From the NCBI GenBank assembly GCA_947449515.1, contig CANFSD010000089.1, positions 1 through 6,867 of the forward strand: a stretch of 6,867 nucleotides of DNA, written 5' to 3'. The position numbers were made by a program, and so were the translations under genes. How positions within the stretch are numbered: the stretch's first letter is position 1; every line of letters begins with the position of its first letter. Under the pieces are notes generated by a model, which made no database searches, was not told where the DNA came from, and worked only from the letters and a program-made list of their open reading frames with translations. Positions 1 through 6,171 of this stretch are shown here, piece after piece. Source of the DNA: Bacteroidota bacterium (GTDB lineage: Bacteria; Bacteroidota; Bacteroidia; UKL13-3).

Positions 1-300
1 ACGGAATTGCACTACGTAGGCAGCATTACCATTGATGAAGATTTGATGGATGCGGCAAACATGATTGAAAACGAAAAAGTTCACGTGGTGAACATTAATA
101 ATGGCGAACGCCTAGAAACCTATGTAATAAAAGGTGAAAGAGGTTCGGGAATGATTTGCTTAAATGGTCCTGCGGCCAGAAAAGCTGCCACTGGCGACCA
201 TATCATTGTTATTTCATATTGTATCATGGATTTTGAAGAGGCTAAAAAATATGCGCCTATCGCGATATATCCTGATCACAACAACAAATTAACCCACTAA
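1..300 (+). CDS. panD: Aspartate 1-decarboxylase, 5'-truncated by window edge
   Basis: PanD makes beta-alanine from L-aspartate for pantothenate and coenzyme A synthesis. It is a cytoplasmic pyruvoyl enzyme that cleaves itself at a Gly-Ser bond; the serine becomes the pyruvoyl group. The reading frame is open from base 1 and begins T-E-L-H-Y-V-G-S, matching the E. coli region ending at Gly24-Ser25, so the cleavage serine is at bases 22-24 and about 17 N-terminal residues (including the Lys9 equivalent) lie outside the window. The TTG at 7-9 is an internal Leu codon, not a start. The Tyr22 equivalent (LHY), the NGERLETY segment (Arg54, Thr57 and Tyr58 equivalents) and the ERGS and NGPAA motifs are present, and the C-terminus looks complete. 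Family identity is very secure. The next gene starts 6 bases downstream on the same strand, which suggests one transcript. Confidence 0.95.
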   Translation, partial: TELHYVGSITIDEDLMDAANMIENEKVHVVNINNGERLETYVIKGERGSGMICLNGPAARKAATGDHIIVISYCIMDFEEAKKYAPIAIYPDHNNKLTH

Positions 301-306
301 ATAACT

Positions 307-1302
307 TTGAAAAAACTCATCCAATACGGAATAATACTGCTGGTTGGGGGAGGATTCCTCTTTCTAGTTTTTAAGGATACCAATTGGACAGAGTTATTTC
401 AGAAAATGGCCAATGCCAATTTATATTGGTTAACACTTGGTGTATTTATCTCTTTATTAAGCCATTGGATTAGAGCCTACCGCGCCACCCAATTATATGA
501 TGCGATGCATTTTAAGGTGAGCGCAACTAATAGCTTTTATGCTGTGTTAATTGGCTATATGATGAATTACATCATCCCGCGGGCTGGCGAGGTTTCAAGG
601 TGTGCAGCCATCAGCAAAACAGATGACGTTCCCGTTGAAAAATCATTAGGATCAGTTGTTACAGAGCGTTTGGTAGATATGGCAATCTTGGTATTGATAC
701 TTGGCCTTATTTTTCTAATGCAATTCGATTTAATAAGTAATTTTATTCAATCGGCATTGAATAGCCAAAACACAACAAATGAAAACCAAACAATACCAAT
801 AAAATGGATTGTTTTAGGCCTATTATTTCTCATTGGCATTTTACTTTTTGTGCTCAGAAAAAAACTCGTTAAAAGCGCCTTATTTATTAGAATTTTTGAA
901 ATGATCCAAGGGTTTGGAGACGGTTTATTGAGCATCCGCCATGTGAAAAATCCTTACCTGTTTGTATTCCTTTCCTTGTTAATTTGGCTAGGTTACATCT
1001 TAATGATGTATGTGTGCTTATTCTCCATGGATGCAACTTCCCATTTGAATTTTGTTGATTGCCTAACCGTTTTCGCTATTGGTACTATTGGTGTTGTTTT
1101 ACCTGCCCCAGGCGCTGGTGCTGGTACCTACCATTTTTTTGTAATGCAATCATTGTTACTGTTTGGCGTAGCCAAAGAAGATGGTATTGCATACGCAACA
1201 ATGGTACACGGCATTCAAATGCTAGTATTAATTGCACTAGGAGCAATGGCATCCTTGATTGTTTTGTCTAAACAAAAGAAAAAAGAAAATGAGCAAGCTT
1301 AA
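307..1302 (+). CDS. Flippase-like / lysylphosphatidylglycerol synthase transmembrane family protein (YbhN/UPF0104)
   Basis: This 331-residue inner-membrane protein belongs to the YbhN/AglD/LPG-synthase transmembrane family (Pfam LPG_synthase_TM). I see about eight hydrophobic segments, near residues 5-22, 41-55, 76-91, 122-139, 167-184, 217-238, 253-268 and 296-320. Family marks are IPRAGEVSR (90-98), the ER-x-x-D motif (TERLVD, 119-124), and the C-terminal LPAPGAGAGTYHF stretch (265-277). The tail is basic (SKQKKKENEQ). It has no soluble aminoacyl-transferase domain, so lysyl transfer is not expected; family members are proposed to move or handle lipid-linked substrates, and the substrate here is unknown. 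The start is TTG at 307: the panD stop is 9 bases upstream in the same frame, and the first in-frame ATG (residue 34) would remove the first membrane segment. The 3' end overlaps the next gene by 14 bases. Confidence 0.88.
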   Translation: MKKLIQYGIILLVGGGFLFLVFKDTNWTELFQKMANANLYWLTLGVFISLLSHWIRAYRATQLYDAMHFKVSATNSFYAVLIGYMMNYIIPRAGEVSRCAAISKTDDVPVEKSLGSVVTERLVDMAILVLILGLIFLMQFDLISNFIQSALNSQNTTNENQTIPIKWIVLGLLFLIGILLFVLRKKLVKSALFIRIFEMIQGFGDGLLSIRHVKNPYLFVFLSLLIWLGYILMMYVCLFSMDATSHLNFVDCLTVFAIGTIGVVLPAPGAGAGTYHFFVMQSLLLFGVAKEDGIAYATMVHGIQMLVLIALGAMASLIVLSKQKKKENEQA

Positions 1303-1780
1303 TTCTGTTCTTCAAAAAATTTTTACCTGGGATAGCCTTCAAAACCAAGTAAAACTATGGGAAGCTGCTGGAAAAAAAATAGTCTTTACAAATGGCTGTT
1401 TTGATATTTTACACAAAGGACATGTAGATTATTTAGCAAAAGCTGCTGATTTAGGAGATGTTTTGGTTTTAGGATTAAATACAGATGCTTCAGTAAGTAA
1501 ACTAAAAGGACCACATAGACCCATTCAGGATGAAGGAGCGCGGCTACAAATCCTTGCCTCTTTAGGATTTGTAGATGCAGTGGTATTGTTTGAGCAAGAA
1601 ACACCTTACGAACTCATACAATTGGTTAGGCCAGATATATTAGTAAAAGGCAGCGACTACCAGCCCGAAAAAATTGTAGGCTACGATATTGTTACTGCAA
1701 AAGGGGGGTCAGTAAAAACAATTGACTTTATTGAAGGTTATTCAACCAGTGCCATAGAGAAAAAAATTAAAACCGCTTAA
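1289..1780 (+). CDS. rfaE2: D-glycero-beta-D-manno-heptose 1-phosphate adenylyltransferase
   Basis: The product transfers AMP from ATP to heptose 1-phosphate, giving the ADP-heptose precursor of the LPS inner core; it acts in the cytoplasm. It is a single nucleotidyltransferase domain of 163 residues, corresponding to the C-terminal half of bifunctional E. coli HldE; no kinase half is present. Visible motifs are FTNGCFDILHKGH (33-45, with the HxGH nucleotide-binding signature at 42-45), LGLNTDASVSKLKG, RPDILVKGSDY, and a C-terminal EGYSTSAI segment that matches the family's GxST signature. The frame stays open upstream to a TTG at 1259, but the ATG at 1289 is preferred: it has a purine-rich lead (AAGAAAAAAGAAA) and gives the usual N-terminus. 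It lies inside the preceding gene, so translational coupling is likely. A stand-alone domain implies a separate heptose-7-phosphate kinase elsewhere in the genome. Confidence 0.93.
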   Translation: MSKLNSVLQKIFTWDSLQNQVKLWEAAGKKIVFTNGCFDILHKGHVDYLAKAADLGDVLVLGLNTDASVSKLKGPHRPIQDEGARLQILASLGFVDAVVLFEQETPYELIQLVRPDILVKGSDYQPEKIVGYDIVTAKGGSVKTIDFIEGYSTSAIEKKIKTA

Positions 1781-1800
1781 GTAAAATCAGATTTCAATCA

Positions 1801-1831
1801 TTTGATTATGTTTAAGCAAATTCTATATTCG
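1801..1831 (+). promoter_or_regulatory. Promoter for the acyl-CoA dehydrogenase gene (Bacteroidota type)
   Basis: TTTG at 1801-1804 is followed after 19 bases by TATATTCG at 1824-1831. The Bacteroidota housekeeping consensus is TTTG, 19-21 bases, TAnnTTTG, so the -33 element is exact and the -7 element has one mismatch. The expected transcription start is about 1836-1839, leaving a leader of roughly 13-16 bases before the ATG at 1852. This supports independent transcription of the dehydrogenase gene rather than read-through from rfaE2. I see no convincing terminator in 1781-1800. Confidence 0.6.
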
Positions 1832-1851
1832 CCCAAATTAATAGTAAGTAT

Positions 1852-2991
1852 ATGAACTTTGACTTTACAGAAGAGCATTTAAATGTGCAACAAGCAGCAC
1901 GTGATTTTGCACAAACAGAATTGTTACCCGGTGTAATTGAACGCGATAACGAACAGAAATTTCCTTACGAACAAATTAAAAAGTTAGGAGAATTAGGATT
2001 CCTAGGAATAATGGTTGACCCCAAATACGGTGGTTCGGGCATGGATACTATTTCATATGTTTTGGCAATGGAAGAATTGTCAAAAATAGATGCATCTGCC
2101 TCTGTGGTAGTTTCTGTAAATAATTCTTTGGTATGTTGGGGTCTTGAAACCTACGGAACTGAAGAACAAAAACAAAAATACTTAGTGCCAATGGCAAGCG
2201 GCCAAGTGCATGGTGCTTTTCTTCTTTCAGAGCCAGAAGCTGGAAGTGATGCTACTTCTCAAAGAACCACAGCAGAAGACAAAGGCGATCATTACCTATT
2301 AAATGGAACAAAAAACTGGATTACCAATGGTAATTCTGCCACCTACTATTTAGTAATTGCCCAAACACATGTAGAAAAAGGTCACAAAGGCATCAATGCA
2401 TTCATAGTAGAAAAAAATTCGCCAGGTGTAACCGTAGGTAAAAAAGAAGATAAAATGGGTATTCGTGGTAGCGATACACATTCTATTATGTTTCAAGATG
2501 TAAAAGTTCCAAAGGAAAATAGAATTGGCGAAGACGGATTTGGTTTCAAATTTGCCATGAAAGTTTTGGCTGGAGGTCGCATCGGAATTGCAGCGCAAGC
2601 ATTAGGAATAGCCAGTGGCGCCTATGAATTAGCTGTTAAATATTCTAAAGAACGTAAAGCTTTTGGAAAAGAAATCATGCATCACCAAGCCATTCAATTT
2701 AAATTGGCAGATATGGCAACCCAAATTGAAGCTGCCAGGTTAATGGTAATGAAAGCTGCTTACTTAAAAGACCAAGGCAAAGATTACGCACTGGCTAGTT
2801 CAATGGCCAAAGTATTTGCATCAGAAACCGCCATGTGGGTTACCACTGAAGCCGTTCAAGTACATGGTGGTTATGGCTATGTAAAAGAATACCATGTAGA
2901 AAGACTTATGCGTGATGCTAAAATCACTCAAATTTATGAAGGTACAAGCGAGGTAAATCGCATTGTAATTTCAAGAGAAATTTTAAGATAA
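1852..2991 (+). CDS. Acyl-CoA dehydrogenase (short-chain/butyryl type)
   Basis: This 379-residue FAD flavoenzyme oxidises acyl-CoA to trans-2-enoyl-CoA in fatty acid or branched-chain amino acid breakdown, passing electrons to an electron-transfer flavoprotein. Length matches the family (about 380). The N-terminal helical domain (about 1-115), central beta domain (about 120-215) and C-terminal helical domain (about 228-379) are all present. The first family signature is LLSEPEAGSDATS (124-136); the second is QVHGGYGY through RDAK (336-356). The catalytic base is Glu363 in IYEGTSEVNR, the position used by short- and medium-chain enzymes. The combination resembles butyryl-CoA dehydrogenases of Bacteroidota, but chain-length preference cannot be read from sequence alone. 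The start ATG follows a good promoter, and the gene ends 27 bases before a strong terminator, so it is probably monocistronic. No partner beta-oxidation gene is in the window. Confidence 0.94.
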   Translation: MNFDFTEEHLNVQQAARDFAQTELLPGVIERDNEQKFPYEQIKKLGELGFLGIMVDPKYGGSGMDTISYVLAMEELSKIDASASVVVSVNNSLVCWGLETYGTEEQKQKYLVPMASGQVHGAFLLSEPEAGSDATSQRTTAEDKGDHYLLNGTKNWITNGNSATYYLVIAQTHVEKGHKGINAFIVEKNSPGVTVGKKEDKMGIRGSDTHSIMFQDVKVPKENRIGEDGFGFKFAMKVLAGGRIGIAAQALGIASGAYELAVKYSKERKAFGKEIMHHQAIQFKLADMATQIEAARLMVMKAAYLKDQGKDYALASSMAKVFASETAMWVTTEAVQVHGGYGYVKEYHVERLMRDAKITQIYEGTSEVNRIVISREILR

Positions 2992-3007
2992 TTGTTGTAA
3001 AAATATC

Positions 3008-3045
3008 GCATAAAAAAAGCCTCCAATTGGAGGCTTTTTTTATGC
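3008..3045. terminator. Bidirectional rho-independent terminator between convergent genes
   Basis: This is a perfect 38-bp palindrome. The GC core is GCCTCC (3019-3024), loop AATT, GGAGGC (3029-3034), flanked by seven A (3012-3018) and seven T (3035-3041), then GCAT (3008-3011) and ATGC (3042-3045). On either strand it gives a GC stem followed by a U run, so it can end both the acyl-CoA dehydrogenase transcript (+) and the histidine phosphatase transcript (-). The last two codons of the phosphatase gene (GCA TAA) form part of the outer arm. Confidence 0.93.
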
Positions 3046-3654
3046 ATTCAAGTGTGCAGTATCTTTTTCTTTAACTAACTGAAAATCCTTACCATTGTAG
3101 TGTAATTGATAAAGGCATAAATTACTATGACCATACTTTTCCATATTTAATAAGGGTTCATTTAATAGGGTACACAAGAAGCTTTTTAAAGCCCTTCCAT
3201 GCATGGCAATTAATACACAATTGTGCCCATCATTTTTCAACTTTTCAATAAATGGAATTTGCCTTGCCTGTAATTCACTCGCACTTTCTCCATGGTCAAT
3301 TTTTGCATGGTAATTTCCTTCGTTCCAAGCCTTCACTACGTTCCAATATTTTTCACGCTCTGCCGGGCTCTGAGGTTTGCCTTCAAACACGCCCCACGAA
3401 ATTTCATTAAGTGCTGCATTAGACTCAAATGTATGTCCTGCCGCTATAAACGGCATAATACTTTGCTGGGTTCTTATTAGGGCTGAAGTGTAAATTTTAT
3501 CAAATTGAATTTCCTTGTAACGATTGTAAAATTTCTGTGCCTGGCTTTTCCCCAAATCATTTAATGGCATATCAACCCCACTACCTTGAACTATACCTAA
3601 TTTATTGTACTCTGTTTCGCCATGACGAATAATATAAAAGTCTCTTTTTACCAT
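3040..3654 (-). CDS. Histidine phosphatase family protein (phosphoglycerate-mutase-like)
   Basis: This 204-residue cytoplasmic protein belongs to the histidine phosphatase superfamily, clan 1 (PhoE/GpmB/CobC-like). The catalytic RHG motif is IIRHGETEYN (8-17), with phospho-accepting His11 and Arg10. Arg61 (SALIRTQQS), acid/base candidate Glu84 (LNEISWGVFEG) and the second core His152 (AMHGRALK) complete the active site, so it looks catalytically intact. The family includes broad phosphatases, fructose-2,6-bisphosphatase-like enzymes and cofactor-dependent mutases; the short length and lack of mutase-specific insertions favour a phosphatase, substrate unknown. The ATG at 3654 gives the usual N-terminus just before the RHG motif. 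It is divergent from the FIST gene and convergent with the dehydrogenase. The stop codon lies inside the terminator palindrome. Confidence 0.9.
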   Translation of the reverse strand: MVKRDFYIIRHGETEYNKLGIVQGSGVDMPLNDLGKSQAQKFYNRYKEIQFDKIYTSALIRTQQSIMPFIAAGHTFESNAALNEISWGVFEGKPQSPAEREKYWNVVKAWNEGNYHAKIDHGESASELQARQIPFIEKLKNDGHNCVLIAMHGRALKSFLCTLLNEPLLNMEKYGHSNLCLYQLHYNGKDFQLVKEKDTAHLNA

Positions 3655-3680
3655 GTAGGATGCAATTTACATAGAATTTT

Positions 3681-3713
3681 TTTGACAATATGAATAAGTA
3701 GCTATTATATTGC
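3681..3713 (+). promoter_or_regulatory. Probable promoter of the FIST gene, in the divergent intergenic region
   Basis: TTTG at 3681-3684 is followed after 21 bases by TATATTGC at 3706-3713, which keeps TA and two T of the TAnnTTTG element. The same stretch also contains TTGACA (3682-3687). The expected transcription start near 3718-3721 fits the ATG at 3731 and rules out the upstream in-frame TTG at 3710, which would lie within the -7 element. An imperfect inverted repeat (CAATAT at 3686-3691, ATATTG at 3707-3712) spans the promoter. For the opposite-strand phosphatase gene I found no well-spaced promoter match in 3655-3709. Confidence 0.45.
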
Positions 3714-3730
3714 TGAAAAGAAATTTGCCA

Positions 3731-4876
3731 ATGATTACAAGCCAACTACTTTATTCTCCAGAAAATAATTGGGAAAATGTACAAGAAAAATCGAAAGAAA
3801 TAAATCCAACATTAGCCATTATTTTTGGTTCGACCCAATTAATAAAAGAGGGTAAAGCGGTTAAATTACTCAAAGAAAAATTTCCTGAAACTGTTTTTAT
3901 TGGAGGAACTACAGCTGGTGAAATTTGTGGCACCACTGTAAATGACGGCACCTTGGTTGCAACCTTAATAGAATTTGAAAAATCAACCATAAGCTATGTA
4001 AGTGAGCCAATATCTAAAGCAAGCGATAGCTTCTTAACTGGCCAAAACTTAGTTGAAAAACTTCCCAAGGAAGACCTCAAACATGTATTTGTTATTAGCG
4101 AAGGATTAACCATTAATGGATCTGAATTGGTAAATGGCATGAGGTCAAAAACGCCTCGCATGGTAAGAATAACAGGCGGATTAGCAGCAGATGGGCCAAA
4201 TTTTTCTGAAACATATACCATCAGCGAAAGCGGAGAAGCACAAAAAAATCACGTAACTGCCATCGGATTTTATGGCAAAAACCTACGAATATCTTATGGC
4301 AGCATGGGCGGTTGGGATAGCTTTGGTGTGGAAAGATTGGTAACCAAATCCAACAACAATGTGCTGTATGAGTTGGATGGAAAACCTGCACTAGCCTTAT
4401 ACAAAACCTTTTTGGGTGAGCTTGCAAGTGAACTTCCATCTTCGGGCTTATTGTTTCCGCTAAATCTAAGGATAGAAAAAGACAGCGAACCTGTTGTTAG
4501 AACCATTTTGGGCGTAGACGAAGCCACTCAATCTTTAACCTTTGCAGGCGATATCCCAGAGGGGTCACATGTAAGGTTAATGAAAGCAAATTTTGACCGC
4601 CTGATTGAAGGCGCATCTGGTGCCGCAAAAAACTCCCTACTTAATTTCCCTGGCCAAACACCAAGCCTGTCTATTTTGATTAGTTGTGTTGGCAGAAAAT
4701 TAGTACTCAAACAAATTATTGAAGAAGAAGTTGAAGCTGTAGCAGAAGTGCTAGGAAAACAAACTACCCTTTGCGGTTTTTATTCTTATGGTGAAATTTC
4801 TCCTTTTTCGCCTGAAGCCAAATGCGAACTGCACAACCAAACCATGACTATTACCAGTTTTAGTGAAACCATATAG
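3731..4876 (+). CDS. FIST domain-containing signal-transduction protein (FIST_N + FIST_C)
   Basis: The product is 381 residues, made of a FIST N-terminal domain (about 25-210) and a FIST C-terminal domain (about 215-365). Visible landmarks are IIFGSTQ (30-36), FIGGTTAGEICG (56-67), TGGLAADG (148-155), the LCGFYSYGEISPF signature (347-359) and the closing LHNQTMTITSFSE (367-379). FIST is a predicted ligand-sensing module that occurs next to histidine kinases, diguanylate cyclases and methyl-accepting proteins; small ligands such as amino acids have been proposed, and the ligand here is unknown. There is no signal peptide or membrane segment, so it is cytoplasmic. The start is taken as the ATG at 3731; a TTG 21 bases upstream overlaps the promoter. 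The PAS histidine kinase follows 54 bases downstream on the same strand, the expected partnership for this family. Confidence 0.93.
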   Translation: MITSQLLYSPENNWENVQEKSKEINPTLAIIFGSTQLIKEGKAVKLLKEKFPETVFIGGTTAGEICGTTVNDGTLVATLIEFEKSTISYVSEPISKASDSFLTGQNLVEKLPKEDLKHVFVISEGLTINGSELVNGMRSKTPRMVRITGGLAADGPNFSETYTISESGEAQKNHVTAIGFYGKNLRISYGSMGGWDSFGVERLVTKSNNNVLYELDGKPALALYKTFLGELASELPSSGLLFPLNLRIEKDSEPVVRTILGVDEATQSLTFAGDIPEGSHVRLMKANFDRLIEGASGAAKNSLLNFPGQTPSLSILISCVGRKLVLKQIIEEEVEAVAEVLGKQTTLCGFYSYGEISPFSPEAKCELHNQTMTITSFSETI

Positions 4877-4898
4877 AAAATAATAGCACCAACATTCC

Positions 4899-4916
4899 TT
4901 TAAATATTTAAATTTG
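4899..4916 (+). promoter_or_regulatory. Possible internal promoter and AT palindrome in the FIST-kinase gap
   Basis: TAAATTTG at 4909-4916 matches the TAnnTTTG element exactly, but nothing like TTTG lies 19-21 bases upstream. It overlaps a perfect 14-base palindrome, TTTAAATATTTAAA (4899-4912), which could be an operator or just AT-rich chance. An outer inverted repeat, ATTCCT (4894-4899) and AGGAAT (4919-4924), encloses both. If used, it would give the kinase a leader of under 10 bases. Simple co-transcription from the FIST promoter is equally possible. Confidence 0.3.
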
Positions 4917-4930
4917 TTAGGAATTATTTC

Positions 4931-6160
4931 ATGCATAAATTACTAAAACGACAGCTGAATAAGCTTTATGGCGAAACGCTTCCTAATATTGAAAATATGG
5001 AAGCCCTGCTGCATTTGGTAGACCAAAGCTACAACGACTTTCAAAACGAATATGCCGCACTCGAAAGAACAGCTAATTTGAGTGAAAATGAATCCTACAA
5101 AGAACTACGCAACTTTAAGGAAGCTATAGATACCGCTGCATTAGTATCCATATCCGATCCAAATGGAGTTATAATTTCTGCCAATCCAAATTTTTGTAAT
5201 TCTTGTGGCTATGAATTGGATGAATTAATTGGGGAAAATCACCGTATTATTAGCAGTGGATACCACCCCAATGAATTTTGGCAAGAAGTATGGCAAACCA
5301 TTATTACAGGTAAAATTTGGCAAGGAGAAATCTGCAATCGCAAGAAAAGTGGCGAATTGTTTTGGATTGATTCAACCATTATTCCATTCGTGAATGAACA
5401 GGGCATTCCCTACCAATATTTATCTATCCGATTTGATATAACAGAAAAGAAAGAATCAAGCAGGCTGATTCATTTATACAATCAGGAACTCGAAAAGAAG
5501 AACAAAGAACTTGACCAATTTGCCTATATCGTTTCACACGATTTAAAGGCTCCCTTGAGAGGAATCAATAATCTTAGTCAATGGATTGAAGAAGATTTGG
5601 AAGGCAAGATTGAACCAGATACGCAAAAAAACCTCGACCTGCTGAGGAAAAGAGTTTATAGAATGGAGAATTTGATTGATGGCATTCTTCAATATTCCAG
5701 GGTAGGAAGGGTAAAATCCCAATCCGAAACCTATGAGGTTGAAAGCCAAATCAAAGAAATTATTAGCACCATTCATCCACCTGAAAATTATTCCATCAAT
5801 ATACAAGATGGCTTGCCTATAATAACTACTGAAAAAATTGCCTTGGAACAGGTGTTCTCCAACTTAATAAGCAATGCCTTTAAATACAACTACAACCCTG
5901 CACCTCGCCTTGAAATAAATTGTGTTGTAAATGCTAATTTCTATGAATTCTGTATTGCTGATAATGGAAGCGGGATTGCAGCGGAATTTCATGAAAAAAT
6001 ATTTGTTATTTTCCAAACCCTGCAAGCAAGGGATACGTTTGAAAGTACAGGAGTTGGACTTGCCATAGTTAAAAAATTAGTTGAAGAAAAGGGTGGAAAA
6101 ATATGGCTTGTATCTGCCGAAAACGAAGGAAGTAAGTTTTATTTTACCTGGCCCAAATAA
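4931..6160 (+). CDS. PAS domain sensor histidine kinase, soluble, FIST-linked
   Basis: This 409-residue kinase has no membrane segment, so it should sense in the cytoplasm. The order is: an N-terminal helical segment (1-55, LLKRQLNKLYG through ALERTANLSENE) resembling the leader I recall from other FIST-associated sensors; one PAS domain (about 60-173) ending in DITEKK; a coiled linker (174-195); a HisKA dimerisation domain with the phospho-accepting His203 in AYIVSHDLKAPLRG; and a HATPase_c domain with N box NLISNAFKY (Asn315), G1 ADNGSG (343-348), F box IFVIFQTL and G2 STGVGLAI (372-379). All catalytic boxes look intact. The H-box and F-box style resembles phytochrome-like kinases, which often signal to single-domain receivers; that is inference. 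No receiver domain or response regulator lies in the window. PAS holds a CNSC motif (89-92) and a WxG...NR...W pattern seen in some flavin-binding PAS domains. Confidence 0.93.
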   Translation: MHKLLKRQLNKLYGETLPNIENMEALLHLVDQSYNDFQNEYAALERTANLSENESYKELRNFKEAIDTAALVSISDPNGVIISANPNFCNSCGYELDELIGENHRIISSGYHPNEFWQEVWQTIITGKIWQGEICNRKKSGELFWIDSTIIPFVNEQGIPYQYLSIRFDITEKKESSRLIHLYNQELEKKNKELDQFAYIVSHDLKAPLRGINNLSQWIEEDLEGKIEPDTQKNLDLLRKRVYRMENLIDGILQYSRVGRVKSQSETYEVESQIKEIISTIHPPENYSINIQDGLPIITTEKIALEQVFSNLISNAFKYNYNPAPRLEINCVVNANFYEFCIADNGSGIAAEFHEKIFVIFQTLQARDTFESTGVGLAIVKKLVEEKGGKIWLVSAENEGSKFYFTWPK

Positions 6161-6171
6161 GTGTCAACCTA

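Noticed and set aside
307..1302. Calling the membrane protein a functional lysylphosphatidylglycerol synthase (MprF).
   Set aside because: It has only the transmembrane half; the soluble aminoacyl-transferase domain needed for lysyl transfer is absent.
1775..1817. GCTTAA and TTAAGC inverted repeat around the rfaE2 stop, and AATCA/TGATT nearby, as a terminator for the panD-rfaE2 cluster.
   Set aside because: Six A-T-rich pairs with a 31-base loop and no U run; too weak to call a terminator.
3292..3480. Open frame on the + strand within the histidine phosphatase gene.
   Set aside because: It lies wholly inside a gene with intact catalytic motifs on the other strand and shows no recognisable domain.
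3655..3709. Minus-strand promoter for the histidine phosphatase (TTG then TAAATTGC).
   Set aside because: The spacer is about 16 bases, outside the 19-21 range, and the -7 match is poor.
5543..5806. 87-codon minus-strand frame inside the kinase gene.
   Set aside because: Antisense to the well-conserved HisKA region; composition looks like a by-product of the coding strand and no start signal is visible.
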